From contig CAZOVG010000009.1 of assembly GCA_964583335.1 (NCBI GenBank), forward strand, positions 1 through 64,000: 64,000 nt of DNA. The letters run 5' to 3'. This document shows, in pieces, positions 18,181 through 25,986 of this stretch. The position numbers were made by a program, and so were the translations under genes. Below the pieces are notes generated by a model, which saw only the letters and a list, made by a program, of their open reading frames with translations, was not told the DNA's origin and searched no databases. This DNA comes from JAGNKE01 sp964583335 (GTDB lineage: Bacteria > Pseudomonadota > Alphaproteobacteria > Micavibrionales > Micavibrionaceae). The first letter of the stretch is position 1; each line of letters starts with the position of its first letter.

Positions 18181-18729
18181 ATGTCATCCCACACCCAATC
18201 AGACCAGGACAAGGACGGCGAAACCCGCCGGGATTTTATGGCCCTTCTGGCCGGGGCGTTCGGCGCGGTCGGCGCGGCGATTGCGGCCTTTCCGCTGATT
18301 AACTCCCTCAACCCCGCCAAAGATACCCTCGCGCTGGCCACCATTGAGGTCGAGCTTTCGGAGATTCCGGTCGGCACCGCCAAGACCGTCATGTGGCGCG
18401 GCAAGCCCGTGTTCATCCGCCACCGCACACCCGAGCAGATCGAGGCCGCGCGCAGCGTCGCCACGCAAAGCCTGATCGACAAGGAAGCCGACGAGCAGCG
18501 CGTGAAAAAGCCCGAATGGCTGGTCACGGTCGGCGTCTGCACCCATCTGGGCTGCGTCCCGGCGGGCCAGAAGGAATCTGACAACCACGGCGATTTCGGC
18601 GGCTGGTTCTGCCCGTGCCACGGCTCGCACTACGACACGTCCGGGCGCATCCGCAAGGGGCCGGCCCCCAAGAATCTGGCCGTGCCGCCCTACGAATTCC
18701 TCAGCGACACCAAGATCAAGATCGGATAA
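18181..18729 (+). CDS. petA: Ubiquinol-cytochrome c reductase Rieske iron-sulfur subunit
   Basis: The Rieske protein takes an electron from ubiquinol in complex III and passes it to cytochrome c1. The 182-residue product has a Tat-type signal/anchor (TRRDFM then a hydrophobic helix, about 22-42) and the [2Fe-2S] ligands in CTHLGC (C120, H122, with C125 for the disulfide) and CPCHGSH (C144, H147, with C146). It is the first gene of petABC; petB starts 12 bases after the stop codon. Confidence 0.97.
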   Translation: MSSHTQSDQDKDGETRRDFMALLAGAFGAVGAAIAAFPLINSLNPAKDTLALATIEVELSEIPVGTAKTVMWRGKPVFIRHRTPEQIEAARSVATQSLIDKEADEQRVKKPEWLVTVGVCTHLGCVPAGQKESDNHGDFGGWFCPCHGSHYDTSGRIRKGPAPKNLAVPPYEFLSDTKIKIG

Positions 18730-18741
18730 GGGGCAAAGGTC

Positions 18742-20274
18742 ATGGGCAGCGGACACAGAGAACCCTTTGAAAACCCGGTGGTCGAGTGGATCGACTCCCG
18801 CATGCCGATCTTCACGCTCCTGAACAAGGAATACGGGGTCTTCCCCGTTCCCCGCAACTTCAACTATTTCTGGAATTTCGGCGCCATCGCCGGATTCATG
18901 CTGGTTGTGATGATCGCGACCGGCCTGTTCCTCGCCATGCACTACACGGCCGACACCGAACTCGCCTTCGACAGCGTCGAGCGCATCATGCGCGACGTGA
19001 ACGGCGGCTGGCTGATCCGCTATATCCATATGAACGGCGCGTCCTTCTTCTTCATCGCCGTTTACATCCATATTTTCCGGGGCATGTATTACGGATCCTA
19101 CAAGCAGCCGCGCGAACTGCTGTGGATCCTGGGCGTCGTCATCCTGCTGCTGATGATGGCGACCGCCTTCCTCGGCTACGTCCTGCCGTGGGGCCAGATG
19201 AGCCTCTGGGGCGCGACCGTCATCACCGGATTTTTCACGGCCATCCCCGTCGTCGGCGAAGACCTGCAAACCCTTCTGCTCGGCGGCTTCGCGGTGGACA
19301 ACCCGACCTTGACGCGCTTCTTCGCGCTGCACTTCCTGTTGCCCTTCGTGATCTTCGCGGTGGTCTTCCTGCACGTCTGGGCGCTGCACGTCACCGGCTC
19401 CAACAACCCGCTGGGCATCGAGCCAAAAGGCCCGCAGGACACGCTGCCTTTCCACCCGTATTACACGATGAAGGACTCCTTCGGTCTTCTGGTCTTTGTG
19501 ATCATCTACTGCGCGTTCATCTTCTTTATGCCCGACGCGCTCGGCCACCCCGACAACTACATCAAGGCCGACCCGCTGGTCACGCCCGCGCACATCGTGC
19601 CGGAATGGTACTTCCTGCCGTTCTACGCCATCCTGCGCGCGATCACCTTCAACATGAACCTCTATTTCCTCGCGGGGTTCGGCATTCTCGCCGTCCTGCT
19701 GGTCGAGTTCGTCTGGCGTAAAAAGCCTGTCTACATCCCCTCGGCCTCCGCCGGGATCGCGCTTCTCGCCGTGGGCGGCGCTCTTGCCCTGATCGGCTTC
19801 ACTGGCGACTCCTGCCAGCGCATCGACGCGGCATGGCTGGAGGCCAATGCGGGCTTCAAGGGTCTGTGCGGCGCACTGCAAGGCCTGCCGTTCATGAGCG
19901 CCGAGACCGCGCCCGTCTCCGCAAAGCTCGGCGGCGTTCTGGCCATGTTCGGCTCCGTCGCGTTGCTTTTTGTCCTGCCGTGGCTGGATACCCACCCGGT
20001 GCGCAGCGCCCGTTACCGCCCGCTTTACCGCGTGTGCTTCCTGCTGCTGGTCGTGATATTCCTGGTCTTGGGGTATGTCGGTTCGCAACCCGCCGACGCC
20101 TCTGTCGCGGGCGTGCCGCTGATCCTCGTCGGCCTCGCGGGCACCGGCTATTATTACGCCTATTTCCTGCTGATCCTCCCGCTGCTGAGCCGCTATGAAA
20201 AGGCCAAGCCGCTGCCGGAAAGCATCCATCAGGCCGTTCTGGGCAAACAGATCAAGGCGGAGACGAAAATATGA
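18742..20274 (+). CDS. petB: Cytochrome b of the bc1 complex, with extra insertion
   Basis: The membrane core of complex III, carrying haems bL and bH and both quinone sites. Haem ligand pairs are H96/H110 and H197/H211 (14 apart in each helix), and the Qo-site motif PEWY is at 287-290. At 510 residues it is longer than the usual 400-450. The excess maps to about residues 305-393, between ILRAITFNM and KLGGVLAMFGS, which are close together in ordinary homologues; the insert holds two hydrophobic stretches and a cysteine-containing loop. Its stop overlaps the petC start (ATGA). Confidence 0.96.
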   Translation: MGSGHREPFENPVVEWIDSRMPIFTLLNKEYGVFPVPRNFNYFWNFGAIAGFMLVVMIATGLFLAMHYTADTELAFDSVERIMRDVNGGWLIRYIHMNGASFFFIAVYIHIFRGMYYGSYKQPRELLWILGVVILLLMMATAFLGYVLPWGQMSLWGATVITGFFTAIPVVGEDLQTLLLGGFAVDNPTLTRFFALHFLLPFVIFAVVFLHVWALHVTGSNNPLGIEPKGPQDTLPFHPYYTMKDSFGLLVFVIIYCAFIFFMPDALGHPDNYIKADPLVTPAHIVPEWYFLPFYAILRAITFNMNLYFLAGFGILAVLLVEFVWRKKPVYIPSASAGIALLAVGGALALIGFTGDSCQRIDAAWLEANAGFKGLCGALQGLPFMSAETAPVSAKLGGVLAMFGSVALLFVLPWLDTHPVRSARYRPLYRVCFLLLVVIFLVLGYVGSQPADASVAGVPLILVGLAGTGYYYAYFLLILPLLSRYEKAKPLPESIHQAVLGKQIKAETKI

Positions 20275-21056
20275 TCAAGCGCCCTTTCGCAAAAGGTCTT
20301 CTTCTCCTCGCCGTTCTGGGCCTTGCGCCCGCAATGCTCTCCGCGCCTGCCCGCGCGGCCGGCGGCGGCGAAAAGCCTCTGGACATGACCTGGACCTTCG
20401 ACGGTCCCACGGGAACGTACGACCGCGCATCGCTCCAGCGCGGCTACAAGATCTACCGCGAAGTCTGCGCGGCCTGCCACTCCATGAACCTGCTCTATTA
20501 CCGCAATCTGGAAGCGCTCGGATATAACGAGGAGCAGATCAAGAACATCGCCCGCGAATACACCTACATGGACGGCCCGAACGACGAGGGCGATATGTTC
20601 GAACGCCCCGGCCTGCCGAGCGACCGTTTCAAAAGCCCGTTCGAGAACGACAAGCAGGCCGCATCCGCCAATAACGGCGCCGTACCGCCCGACCTCTCCC
20701 TGATCGCAAAGGCGCGCGGGGGCGGACCCGACTATCTCTACTCCCTTCTGGTTGGCTATGAGGAGCACGCCCCCCATGGCCACACGCTTCTGTCGGGCCA
20801 ATACTGGAACAAGTACATGGCCGGCCACGTCATCGCCATGGCCCCGCCGCTGGCTGAAGGGCAGATCGCCTACGAGGACGGCACCCCGCAAACCCTCGAA
20901 CAATACGCGCGCGACATCTCGCACTTCCTGATGTGGGCCGCCGACCCTTATATGGAAGAGCGCAAGCAGACCGGCATCGCCGTCATCCTGTTCCTCATCG
21001 TCTTCGCCGGCGTGATGTACGCCTACAAGAAGAAAATCTGGAAAGACGTGCACTGA
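20271..21056 (+). CDS. petC: Cytochrome c1
   Basis: Periplasm-facing haem c subunit of complex III, which reduces soluble cytochrome c. The 261-residue protein has a cleavable signal peptide (to about residue 30), the haem attachment motif CAACH (C66, C69, H70), the likely methionine ligand in VIAMAPPL and a C-terminal anchor (IAVILFLIVFAGVMYAY) with basic cytoplasmic end. It overlaps petB by four bases, so the three genes are one unit. Separate petB and petC contrast with the fused fbcH of Bradyrhizobium. Confidence 0.97.
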   Translation: MIKRPFAKGLLLLAVLGLAPAMLSAPARAAGGGEKPLDMTWTFDGPTGTYDRASLQRGYKIYREVCAACHSMNLLYYRNLEALGYNEEQIKNIAREYTYMDGPNDEGDMFERPGLPSDRFKSPFENDKQAASANNGAVPPDLSLIAKARGGGPDYLYSLLVGYEEHAPHGHTLLSGQYWNKYMAGHVIAMAPPLAEGQIAYEDGTPQTLEQYARDISHFLMWAADPYMEERKQTGIAVILFLIVFAGVMYAYKKKIWKDVH

Positions 21057-21138
21057 GCGCCGCTTAATTTCCCAAGCCCCTTTTGAATTGCGCCCGCCCG
21101 GACGCGCCGCTATGCTGAAGCGGCCGAAAAGGATAAGC

Positions 21139-21690
21139 ATGCGGGATATCAAAAAGGAAGTTCTGCGGTTCTGGTTTGAAGAAAGCCAGCCCCAGCAGTG
21201 GTTTCAAACCAAAGAAGCCTTCGACCGGGAAATCCGGGAGCGTTTCCTGCTGACCTGCGAGATGGCCGCCGACGGTCTCTGCCGCCACTGGGCCTCGGAC
21301 GCCGATGGATGCCTGGCCCTCTGCATCGTGCTCGACCAGTTCCCCCGCAACATCTTCCGCGACAGCCCGATGGCCTATGCCTTCGACGAAATGGCGCTCC
21401 AGATCGCGCGGGAGGCGATCCAGAAAGGCTTCGACCAGATCCTGCCGCCGCTGCGCCGCCGCTTTATCTATCTGCCCTTTATGCACAGCGAAAACATTGA
21501 GGATCAGGCCCGGTCCGTCAAACTCTTCGAATCCATGAAAAAGGACGACCCGCTGGGCTACGAACACGCGCTCCGCCACCGCGACGTGATCGCGCGCTTC
21601 GGCCGTTTCCCGGCCCGCAACGCCGACCTTGGCCGCAAGGACACCCCGGAGGAGCGCGACTATCTTCTGGGCCTCCGCGAGGCCGGATAA
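21139..21690 (+). CDS. DUF924 family protein
   Basis: A 183-residue helical protein of the DUF924 family, identified by VLRFWFEES, QWFQTKEAFDREIRERF, LALCIVLDQFPRNIFRDSPMAYAFD and FIYLPFMHSENIEDQ. No experimentally settled function; some members resemble TPR-like folds. I start at ATG 21139 (MRDIKKEVLRFWF), with AAGGAT six bases upstream; an open frame 51 bases longer is unlikely. It follows petC by 82 bases and may be read through from petABC. Confidence 0.88.
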   Translation: MRDIKKEVLRFWFEESQPQQWFQTKEAFDREIRERFLLTCEMAADGLCRHWASDADGCLALCIVLDQFPRNIFRDSPMAYAFDEMALQIAREAIQKGFDQILPPLRRRFIYLPFMHSENIEDQARSVKLFESMKKDDPLGYEHALRHRDVIARFGRFPARNADLGRKDTPEERDYLLGLREAG

Positions 21691-21877
21691 CGCCCCGCAT
21701 CTTCATGCTGCGCCCGCGAAAAAAATTAACGAAAATTTTACTAATTAATTGCCATAATATAAGGATGCACGATTCGAAATCCGTTTGGTGAAAGGCCGAG
21801 TACTTCTGTATTGCTTCAACAAATCAGGTTAAATATCTGTATATAAATAAGAAAATACGGTTCCATTTTGGATTGTT

Positions 21878-21906
21878 TTGCCAAGGGCCCGAGATTCGTG
21901 TAAATT
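21878..21906 (+). promoter_or_regulatory. Candidate sigma-70 promoter of the DUF465 gene
   Basis: TTGCCA (21878-21883) and TAAATT (21901-21906) are separated by 17 bases, in an AT-rich 266-base gap, giving a 5' leader of about 45 bases before the small gene at 21957. This is by inspection only. Confidence 0.35.
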
Positions 21907-21956
21907 GGATCATTCATTAATTGTTAGTTCATACATTCATCTAAGGAGAAATGTAC

Positions 21957-22148
21957 ATGTCACTAGCCGCAGCGTCTGCGTCCCCTGAGACCCCCCACAT
22001 CAGAGCTCTTAAGGAAAAGCACGCGGATCTCTCCCGCCAGATTGAAGAGGCGCGCAAGTCTCGCTCTACGACTGATTATTACCTGACTCAGCTCAAAAAG
22101 CAGAAACTTGTGATCAAAGAGAAGATCGAGGGCATCCTTGAGGGATAA
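21957..22148 (+). CDS. DUF465 (YdcH-like) small protein
   Basis: A 63-residue protein that is almost entirely an alpha-helical hairpin: HIRALKEKHADLSRQIEEA followed by DYYLTQLKKQKLVIKEKIEGIL. This is the DUF465/YdcH pattern, common in alphaproteobacteria and of unknown function. AAGGAG lies eight bases before ATG 21957 but only two before the in-frame ATG at 21951, so I use the second. A strong hairpin terminator follows 45 bases after the stop. Confidence 0.85.
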   Translation: MSLAAASASPETPHIRALKEKHADLSRQIEEARKSRSTTDYYLTQLKKQKLVIKEKIEGILEG

Positions 22149-22193
22149 GGATTGCAGACTGCAGGCCGTTTAGTCATTTTTAGACAAGAATAA

Positions 22194-22223
22194 AAAAAGC
22201 CGGCCCCTCGGGGTCGGCTTTTT
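22194..22223. terminator. Bidirectional intrinsic terminator
   Basis: A-run, GCCGGCCCC, loop TC, GGGGTCGGC, T-run. The 14-base arms pair with one G-T wobble. With A on the left and T on the right it can end both the DUF465 gene and the convergent DUF1013 gene (stop at 22263). Confidence 0.85.
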
Positions 22224-22262
22224 CCATGATCTCAATAGCCCCTTAAAAGAAGCGGGGCAGAA

Positions 22263-22991
22263 TTAATCCTGAAACTCGTCGTCGGAAGACGAGGAGGAGC
22301 TGCCGCCGCCCATGGCGCCGGAGAGGAAGTTCGAAAAGTCGAACCCGCTGGCCTTCTTGCGCTCGTTCTCGCTCTCCTGCAGTGCATCTTCCTGCTTCTG
22401 GCGCTCGGCCTCGATCTGGGCCTTCACCGTATCGGGGTCCTTGCCGATCGCTCTCAGGCCCTTGGCCACGGCGGTCTCGAACTCCTGATAGGTGCACAGC
22501 CCCAGCTCCGCCGGGTGGCGCGGGCGCAGGTTCGGCGTGTTCGGGTGCGAACGGTCACGTACCGAGGCGATCGTCGGCTTGGTCGTACCGACCAGTTTGC
22601 AGATTTGCGCGTCGGTGATTTCCGAATGGTTTTTGAGGATGAACGCAATCGCGTCCGGCTTGTCGCTGCGCTTGGAAATCGGCGTGTAGCGCGGCCCTTT
22701 CGAGCGCGTCTTGACGGCCGGCAGCTCGCGCTTGGCCATTCTGAGGCGCGCGGCGGCATCGGCCTCGCATTTCGTGATCTCGTCCTGCGTCAGTTCGCGG
22801 TGCTCGATGGGGTTGCGCCCGACCAGCCCGCGCCCGATCTCCTCGTTCGCCAGCGCCTCGACCTCGATTTCCGTCAAAAGCGTGAAATCGGCAATCTGGC
22901 GGAAAGTCAGCATCGTGTTCTCGATCAGCCAAACGGCGGTGGCCTTGGGCATCAAAAGGCCGTTGGTCTTGGTTTTGGGCGCTGCGGCCAT
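22263..22991 (-). CDS. trcR: DUF1013 family regulator (TrcR-like)
   Basis: A 242-residue protein of the alphaproteobacterial DUF1013 family, which some databases name TrcR, a cell-cycle-linked transcriptional regulator. Visible features are the N-terminal LLMPKATAVWLIENTMLTF, a helix-turn-helix-like segment TDAQICKLVGTTKPTIASVRDR, a charged helix (about 190-215) and a serine-rich low-complexity tail GGGSSSSSSDDEF. AAGGAGAGAG precedes the start. It is highly conserved in the class, so it is probably essential, but a direct function is inferred from the family. Confidence 0.8.
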   Translation of the reverse strand: MAAAPKTKTNGLLMPKATAVWLIENTMLTFRQIADFTLLTEIEVEALANEEIGRGLVGRNPIEHRELTQDEITKCEADAAARLRMAKRELPAVKTRSKGPRYTPISKRSDKPDAIAFILKNHSEITDAQICKLVGTTKPTIASVRDRSHPNTPNLRPRHPAELGLCTYQEFETAVAKGLRAIGKDPDTVKAQIEAERQKQEDALQESENERKKASGFDFSNFLSGAMGGGSSSSSSDDEFQD

Positions 22992-23244
22992 GGTCTCTCT
23001 CCTTATAAATTCTTGTGCTCGTTCTCTGGCAGCCGTCAGGCAAAAGCTCTCTGCTGCCGACCCGTCCCTTGGTCAACGCTTTAACAAAAATGATCTTTGT
23101 AAGGGAACAGGCAACTGTATAGGCCAAAAAAACCCAAAAATCCAGTTTTTTGTGGAACCGCAGGGCAGGAGCGGCCTTCTGCCGATTGCTTTCCTGCGCC
23201 CGCGCTACTAATCTGGTCCGGTCGAACCGTGTGGAGCCTGCGTG

Positions 23245-23427
23245 ATGTTTGATGAGGAACTGCCCAAGAAGAAGCCCGAAGCGGTCTTCCCGCGCAATCT
23301 GGAGCGCCTGTCCGTGACCGAATTGGCCGAATATATCGCCGAACTGGAGGCGGAAATCGTCCGCGTCCGGGCCGATATGGACAAAAAGAAGACCTCGCAG
23401 GACGCCGCCGCGTCAATTTTTCGCTGA
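23245..23427 (+). CDS. DUF1192 small protein
   Basis: A 60-residue protein of the DUF1192 family: MFDEELPKKK, then LERLSVTELAEYIAELEAEIVRVRADMDKK, a single coiled-coil-prone helix. Function unknown; it is widely kept in alphaproteobacteria. GGAG lies eight bases before ATG 23245; the GTG directly before it (23242) is another possible start. guaC begins 45 bases after its stop. Confidence 0.8.
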   Translation: MFDEELPKKKPEAVFPRNLERLSVTELAEYIAELEAEIVRVRADMDKKKTSQDAAASIFR

Positions 23428-23472
23428 AAAGCCCGAATAAGCAAAAGAATGTAAGAAAAAGGAACACCCAAT

Positions 23473-24516
23473 ATGCGTATCGAAGAAGATGTAAAACTGG
23501 ATTTCAAGGACGTGCTGATCCGCCCCAAGCGCTCGACGCTGACCAGCCGCAAGGAGGTCGATATCAGCCGGGAATATAAATTCCGCTGGAGCGGCAAGAC
23601 CTTCAAGGGCGTGCCCATCATCGCCGCCAACATGGACGGGGTAGGGACCATGGACATGGCCCGCGCCTTCATGAAGGACGGCAACGGCCTGACGGTCGCC
23701 CTGCACAAGCATTATCCGCTGGACGACCTCGTGGATTTCTACACGAAAAAGACCGCCTCGGCTGTCTGGTACAGCATCGGCATGACCCCCGACGACGAGA
23801 AAAAGCTGGATTCTTTCGTCAAGAAAAAGCCCGGCGTGGTGGAGAAACTCTGCGTGGACGTGGCCAACGGCTATAGCGAAGCTTTCGTGGACTTCGTGAA
23901 AAAAATCCGCGCCAAGCACCCGACCTTGACCATCATGGCCGGAAACGTCGTGACCGGGGAAATGGTCGAACAGCTCATCCTCGCGGGCGTGGACGTGGTG
24001 AAGGTCGGCATCGGCCCGGGCAGCGTCTGCACGACCCGCAAGATGACCGGCATCGGCTATCCGCAGCTCTCCGCCGTCATCGAATGCGCGGACGCCGCGC
24101 ACGGGCTCGGCGGCCTGATCTGCGCGGACGGCGGTTGCACCGTCCCCGGCGACATCGCCAAGGCCTTCGGCGGCGGTGCGGACTTCGTGATGCTGGGCGG
24201 CATGTTCGCGGGACACGACCAGGCCGAGGAAAAGATCGTCGAGGTCAACGGCAAAAAATATGTCGCGTTCTACGGCATGAGCAGCGACACGGCCATGAAG
24301 CGCCACAAGGGCGGCGTGGCCGAATACCGCGCCAGCGAGGGGAAAACGGTGAAAATCCCCTACAAGGGAGACGTGTCCGCGAGTTTGCAGGATATTCTGG
24401 GCGGCCTACGCTCGGCCTGCACCTACGTGGGGGCTAGAAAGTTGAAGGAACTCTCCAAGCGCACAACCTTTATCCGCGTAAGCCAGCAGCTCAACACCGT
24501 CTTCGGAAACGAGTGA
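23473..24516 (+). CDS. guaC: GMP reductase
   Basis: GuaC deaminates GMP to IMP with NADPH, balancing purine pools. The 347-residue TIM barrel has the IMPDH/GMPR signature with the catalytic cysteine in GIGPGSVCTTRKMTG, the start LDFKDVLIRPKRSTL, and the C-terminal KGDVSASLQDILGGLRSACTYVG. There are no CBS domains, and the length equals that of Escherichia coli GuaC, which favours GMP reductase over IMP dehydrogenase. Many alphaproteobacteria do not carry guaC. Confidence 0.95.
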   Translation: MRIEEDVKLDFKDVLIRPKRSTLTSRKEVDISREYKFRWSGKTFKGVPIIAANMDGVGTMDMARAFMKDGNGLTVALHKHYPLDDLVDFYTKKTASAVWYSIGMTPDDEKKLDSFVKKKPGVVEKLCVDVANGYSEAFVDFVKKIRAKHPTLTIMAGNVVTGEMVEQLILAGVDVVKVGIGPGSVCTTRKMTGIGYPQLSAVIECADAAHGLGGLICADGGCTVPGDIAKAFGGGADFVMLGGMFAGHDQAEEKIVEVNGKKYVAFYGMSSDTAMKRHKGGVAEYRASEGKTVKIPYKGDVSASLQDILGGLRSACTYVGARKLKELSKRTTFIRVSQQLNTVFGNE

Positions 24517-24640
24517 CGGCACGGATTTTTGCGCCGAGTGCAAGCCAATTTTTTTTGCATTGCATGCATGCGTTGCTTGCACACTTCGCCGCGCCTGTCT
24601 AAAGTACACCATCCAAACGTGACTTAGGGGAGAGCCGTCG

Positions 24641-25018
24641 ATGGACGAAATTCAAAAACGCCTGCAGGAAACCGCCGAGACGTGCATTAAAACGTACGAG
24701 GAATGGCGAACCCGCAAGACCGATACCAAGGCTCAGGAAAGTTTACATACCGCCATTCATGAACTCCGCAAGGTCGCCTCGCGTCTGGAGATCGAACTGG
24801 CCGTGCGCGAGCGTCAGGATATAACGTCCAAGCCGATTCCCATCCCTTCGCACAGATCCTCCACCAAGGACAGCCAGCCGGATTCTGACGACGACCAGCA
24901 GGATTTCCACGGCCCGTCTTCTCAGGGTGGACATCGGGACGGACAAAGGGACGGTCAGGGCGGCCAGCGTCGCCGCCGTCCGCCGCCAAGATCGGCCGAG
25001 CACAACGCCAATAGCTGA
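24641..25018 (+). CDS. Hypothetical protein, helical head and basic disordered tail
   Basis: 125 residues that I do not recognise. Residues 1-60 are predicted helical and charged (MDEIQKRLQETAETCIKTYEEW, then an ALHELRK-like helix). Residues 65-125 are low in complexity: serine, aspartate, glutamine and glycine repeats ending GGQRRRRPPPRS, which could bind nucleic acid. It starts 14 bases after aggggaga. A clear terminator follows, so it is probably a monocistronic gene. Confidence 0.7.
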   Translation: MDEIQKRLQETAETCIKTYEEWRTRKTDTKAQESLHTAIHELRKVASRLEIELAVRERQDITSKPIPIPSHRSSTKDSQPDSDDDQQDFHGPSSQGGHRDGQRDGQGGQRRRRPPPRSAEHNANS

Positions 25019-25041
25019 TCAGGCGGGGCTATGAATGAAAC

Positions 25042-25069
25042 GCGGGCTGGTAACGGCCCGCTTTTTTTT
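25042..25069 (+). terminator. Intrinsic terminator
   Basis: GCGGGC, eight-base loop, GCCCGC, followed by a run of eight T. It lies 24 bases after the stop codon of the 125-residue gene and before the convergent doc gene. Confidence 0.85.
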
Positions 25070-25085
25070 CTTGGATAACGCAAAA

Positions 25086-25475
25086 TCATCTTTTTGCGAT
25101 GTTGGTCCTGATCCACTGCGCGAAAGATTCTTCGCTGATCTCTCCGGCGGCCAGTCCGATAACCGCCTGTATGGCGTCGATCGGCAGCGCCGTCAGCTGG
25201 TATCCGTTGATCCCGAGGAACAGCCCGACGGAAAGAAACGCGGCTCGCTTGTTGCCATCGACGAAAGCATGATTCTTGATCAGCCCGTACGCATAACACG
25301 CCGCGAGTGAAGCGAGATCGACCTCGGAATTGTAATGAGCTAGGGTTTCAGGCCGCGCCAGCGCCGACTCGAGCAACCCCTGATCACGCAACCCGCTGCG
25401 CCCGCCGTGCTGAACGAGGCTTTCATCATGAAGCATCCGCAAAACCTTCGGGTCGATCCAGTGGTAGGAAGTCAT
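25086..25475 (-). CDS. doc: Doc-type Fic toxin
   Basis: A 129-residue member of the Fic/Doc fold. Doc toxins phosphorylate elongation factor Tu and halt translation. The catalytic motif HAFVDGNKRAA (HxFx[D/N]GNKR) is intact, as is the family N-terminus WIDPKVLRMLHDESL and GGRSGLRDQGLLESALARP. It begins immediately after the stop codon of the AbrB-type antitoxin, with no base between them, so the two form a toxin-antitoxin operon. Confidence 0.92.
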   Translation of the reverse strand: MTSYHWIDPKVLRMLHDESLVQHGGRSGLRDQGLLESALARPETLAHYNSEVDLASLAACYAYGLIKNHAFVDGNKRAAFLSVGLFLGINGYQLTALPIDAIQAVIGLAAGEISEESFAQWIRTNIAKR

Positions 25476-25700
25476 TTATTTGGCAAGAATTTTAAACGTG
25501 TCTCTGTATTCGCGCATAAAGTCGCGGCCCAGTTCAAGCTGCTGCTCGATGGTCGGGTCGTAGGGCGTAATCAGGAAACCGTCCGGCGTCTCAATCGCAA
25601 AAACATGATCGCCCTTTTCAAGCTTCAGATGCGCGAGAAGCTCCTTGGGAAAAACCGCCCCCGTGGAGGATCCGACCGTGGTCAATTTCAGCTTGTGCAT
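25476..25700 (-). CDS. AbrB/MazE-type antitoxin
   Basis: A 74-residue swapped-hairpin DNA-binding protein: MHKLKLTTVGSSTGAVFPKELL followed by LEKGDHVFAIETPDGFLITPYD, and a C-terminal helix that likely wraps the toxin. I start at ATG 25700, where AbrB proteins normally start; an in-frame ATG at 25712 is possible. There is no clear Shine-Dalgarno site. A perfect palindrome at 25720-25741 covers the likely -10 box, as expected for autoregulation. Paired with doc rather than the classical Phd partner. Confidence 0.88.
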   Translation of the reverse strand: MHKLKLTTVGSSTGAVFPKELLAHLKLEKGDHVFAIETPDGFLITPYDPTIEQQLELGRDFMREYRDTFKILAK

Positions 25701-25719
25701 GACGACACCCATAAAAAAC

Positions 25720-25741
25720 TATTATAACATATATTATAATA
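25720..25741 (-). promoter_or_regulatory. Palindromic operator/promoter of the AbrB-Doc module
   Basis: TATTATAA, six-base spacer, TTATAATA: a perfect 8 bp inverted repeat. On the minus strand each arm contains TATAAT, which can serve as a -10 box. The nearer one ends eight bases before ATG 25712, so the mRNA leader would be very short or absent. It is the natural place for antitoxin binding. Confidence 0.6.
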
Positions 25742-25802
25742 AAGAGGGCGGGCCGTCAAATGTGCACAGAAAAGCGGAAACCCCGCAAGGCGGCAATCGC
25801 GG

Positions 25803-25825
25803 ATTCCGGCCTGTGCCGGAATGAC
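25803..25825 (+). repeat. Short hairpin repeat (GAC-tailed)
   Basis: ATTCCGGC, loop CTGT, GCCGGAAT, then GAC: a perfect 8 bp stem with a four-base loop, the same design as the hairpins at 8-29, 260-279 (reversed), 301-323 and 386-407. Confidence 0.7.
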
Positions 25826-25840
25826 AGGAGAAGGAAAATC

Positions 25841-25886
25841 CGTCATTGCGAACCCGCGCCAGCCTGACGGCTTCCTCGCAATGACG
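25841..25886. repeat. Palindromic repeat with CGTCATTGCGA ends, short copy
   Basis: Ends CGTCATTGCGA and TCGCAATGACG match those of the 92-base element at 134-225, and the following AACCCGC is shared too, but the inner palindrome is missing. Together with the hairpin at 25803 and a gcttcgcgtctttgcga piece near 25935 it forms a second repeat island like the one at 1-476. The rest of 25742-25986 shows no gene. Confidence 0.75.
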
Positions 25887-25986
25887 ACAGAGCAATTTAG
25901 GCCGAGTCTGTGTCTTCGCTGTGTTTCAAAAGTAAGCTTCGCGTCTTTGCGATGAAAAGCCGGAGAAAGCAAAATTATAAGAGCAT

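Noticed and set aside
18199..20229. 676-codon open frame antisense to petA and petB
   Set aside because: It mirrors two well-defined cytochrome complex genes; its content is acidic/histidine-rich shadow sequence without family motifs.
24539..24581. TGCAAGC ... GCTTGCA inverted repeat after guaC
   Set aside because: Seven-base arms with 29 bases between and no T-run after the second arm; not convincing as a terminator or operator.
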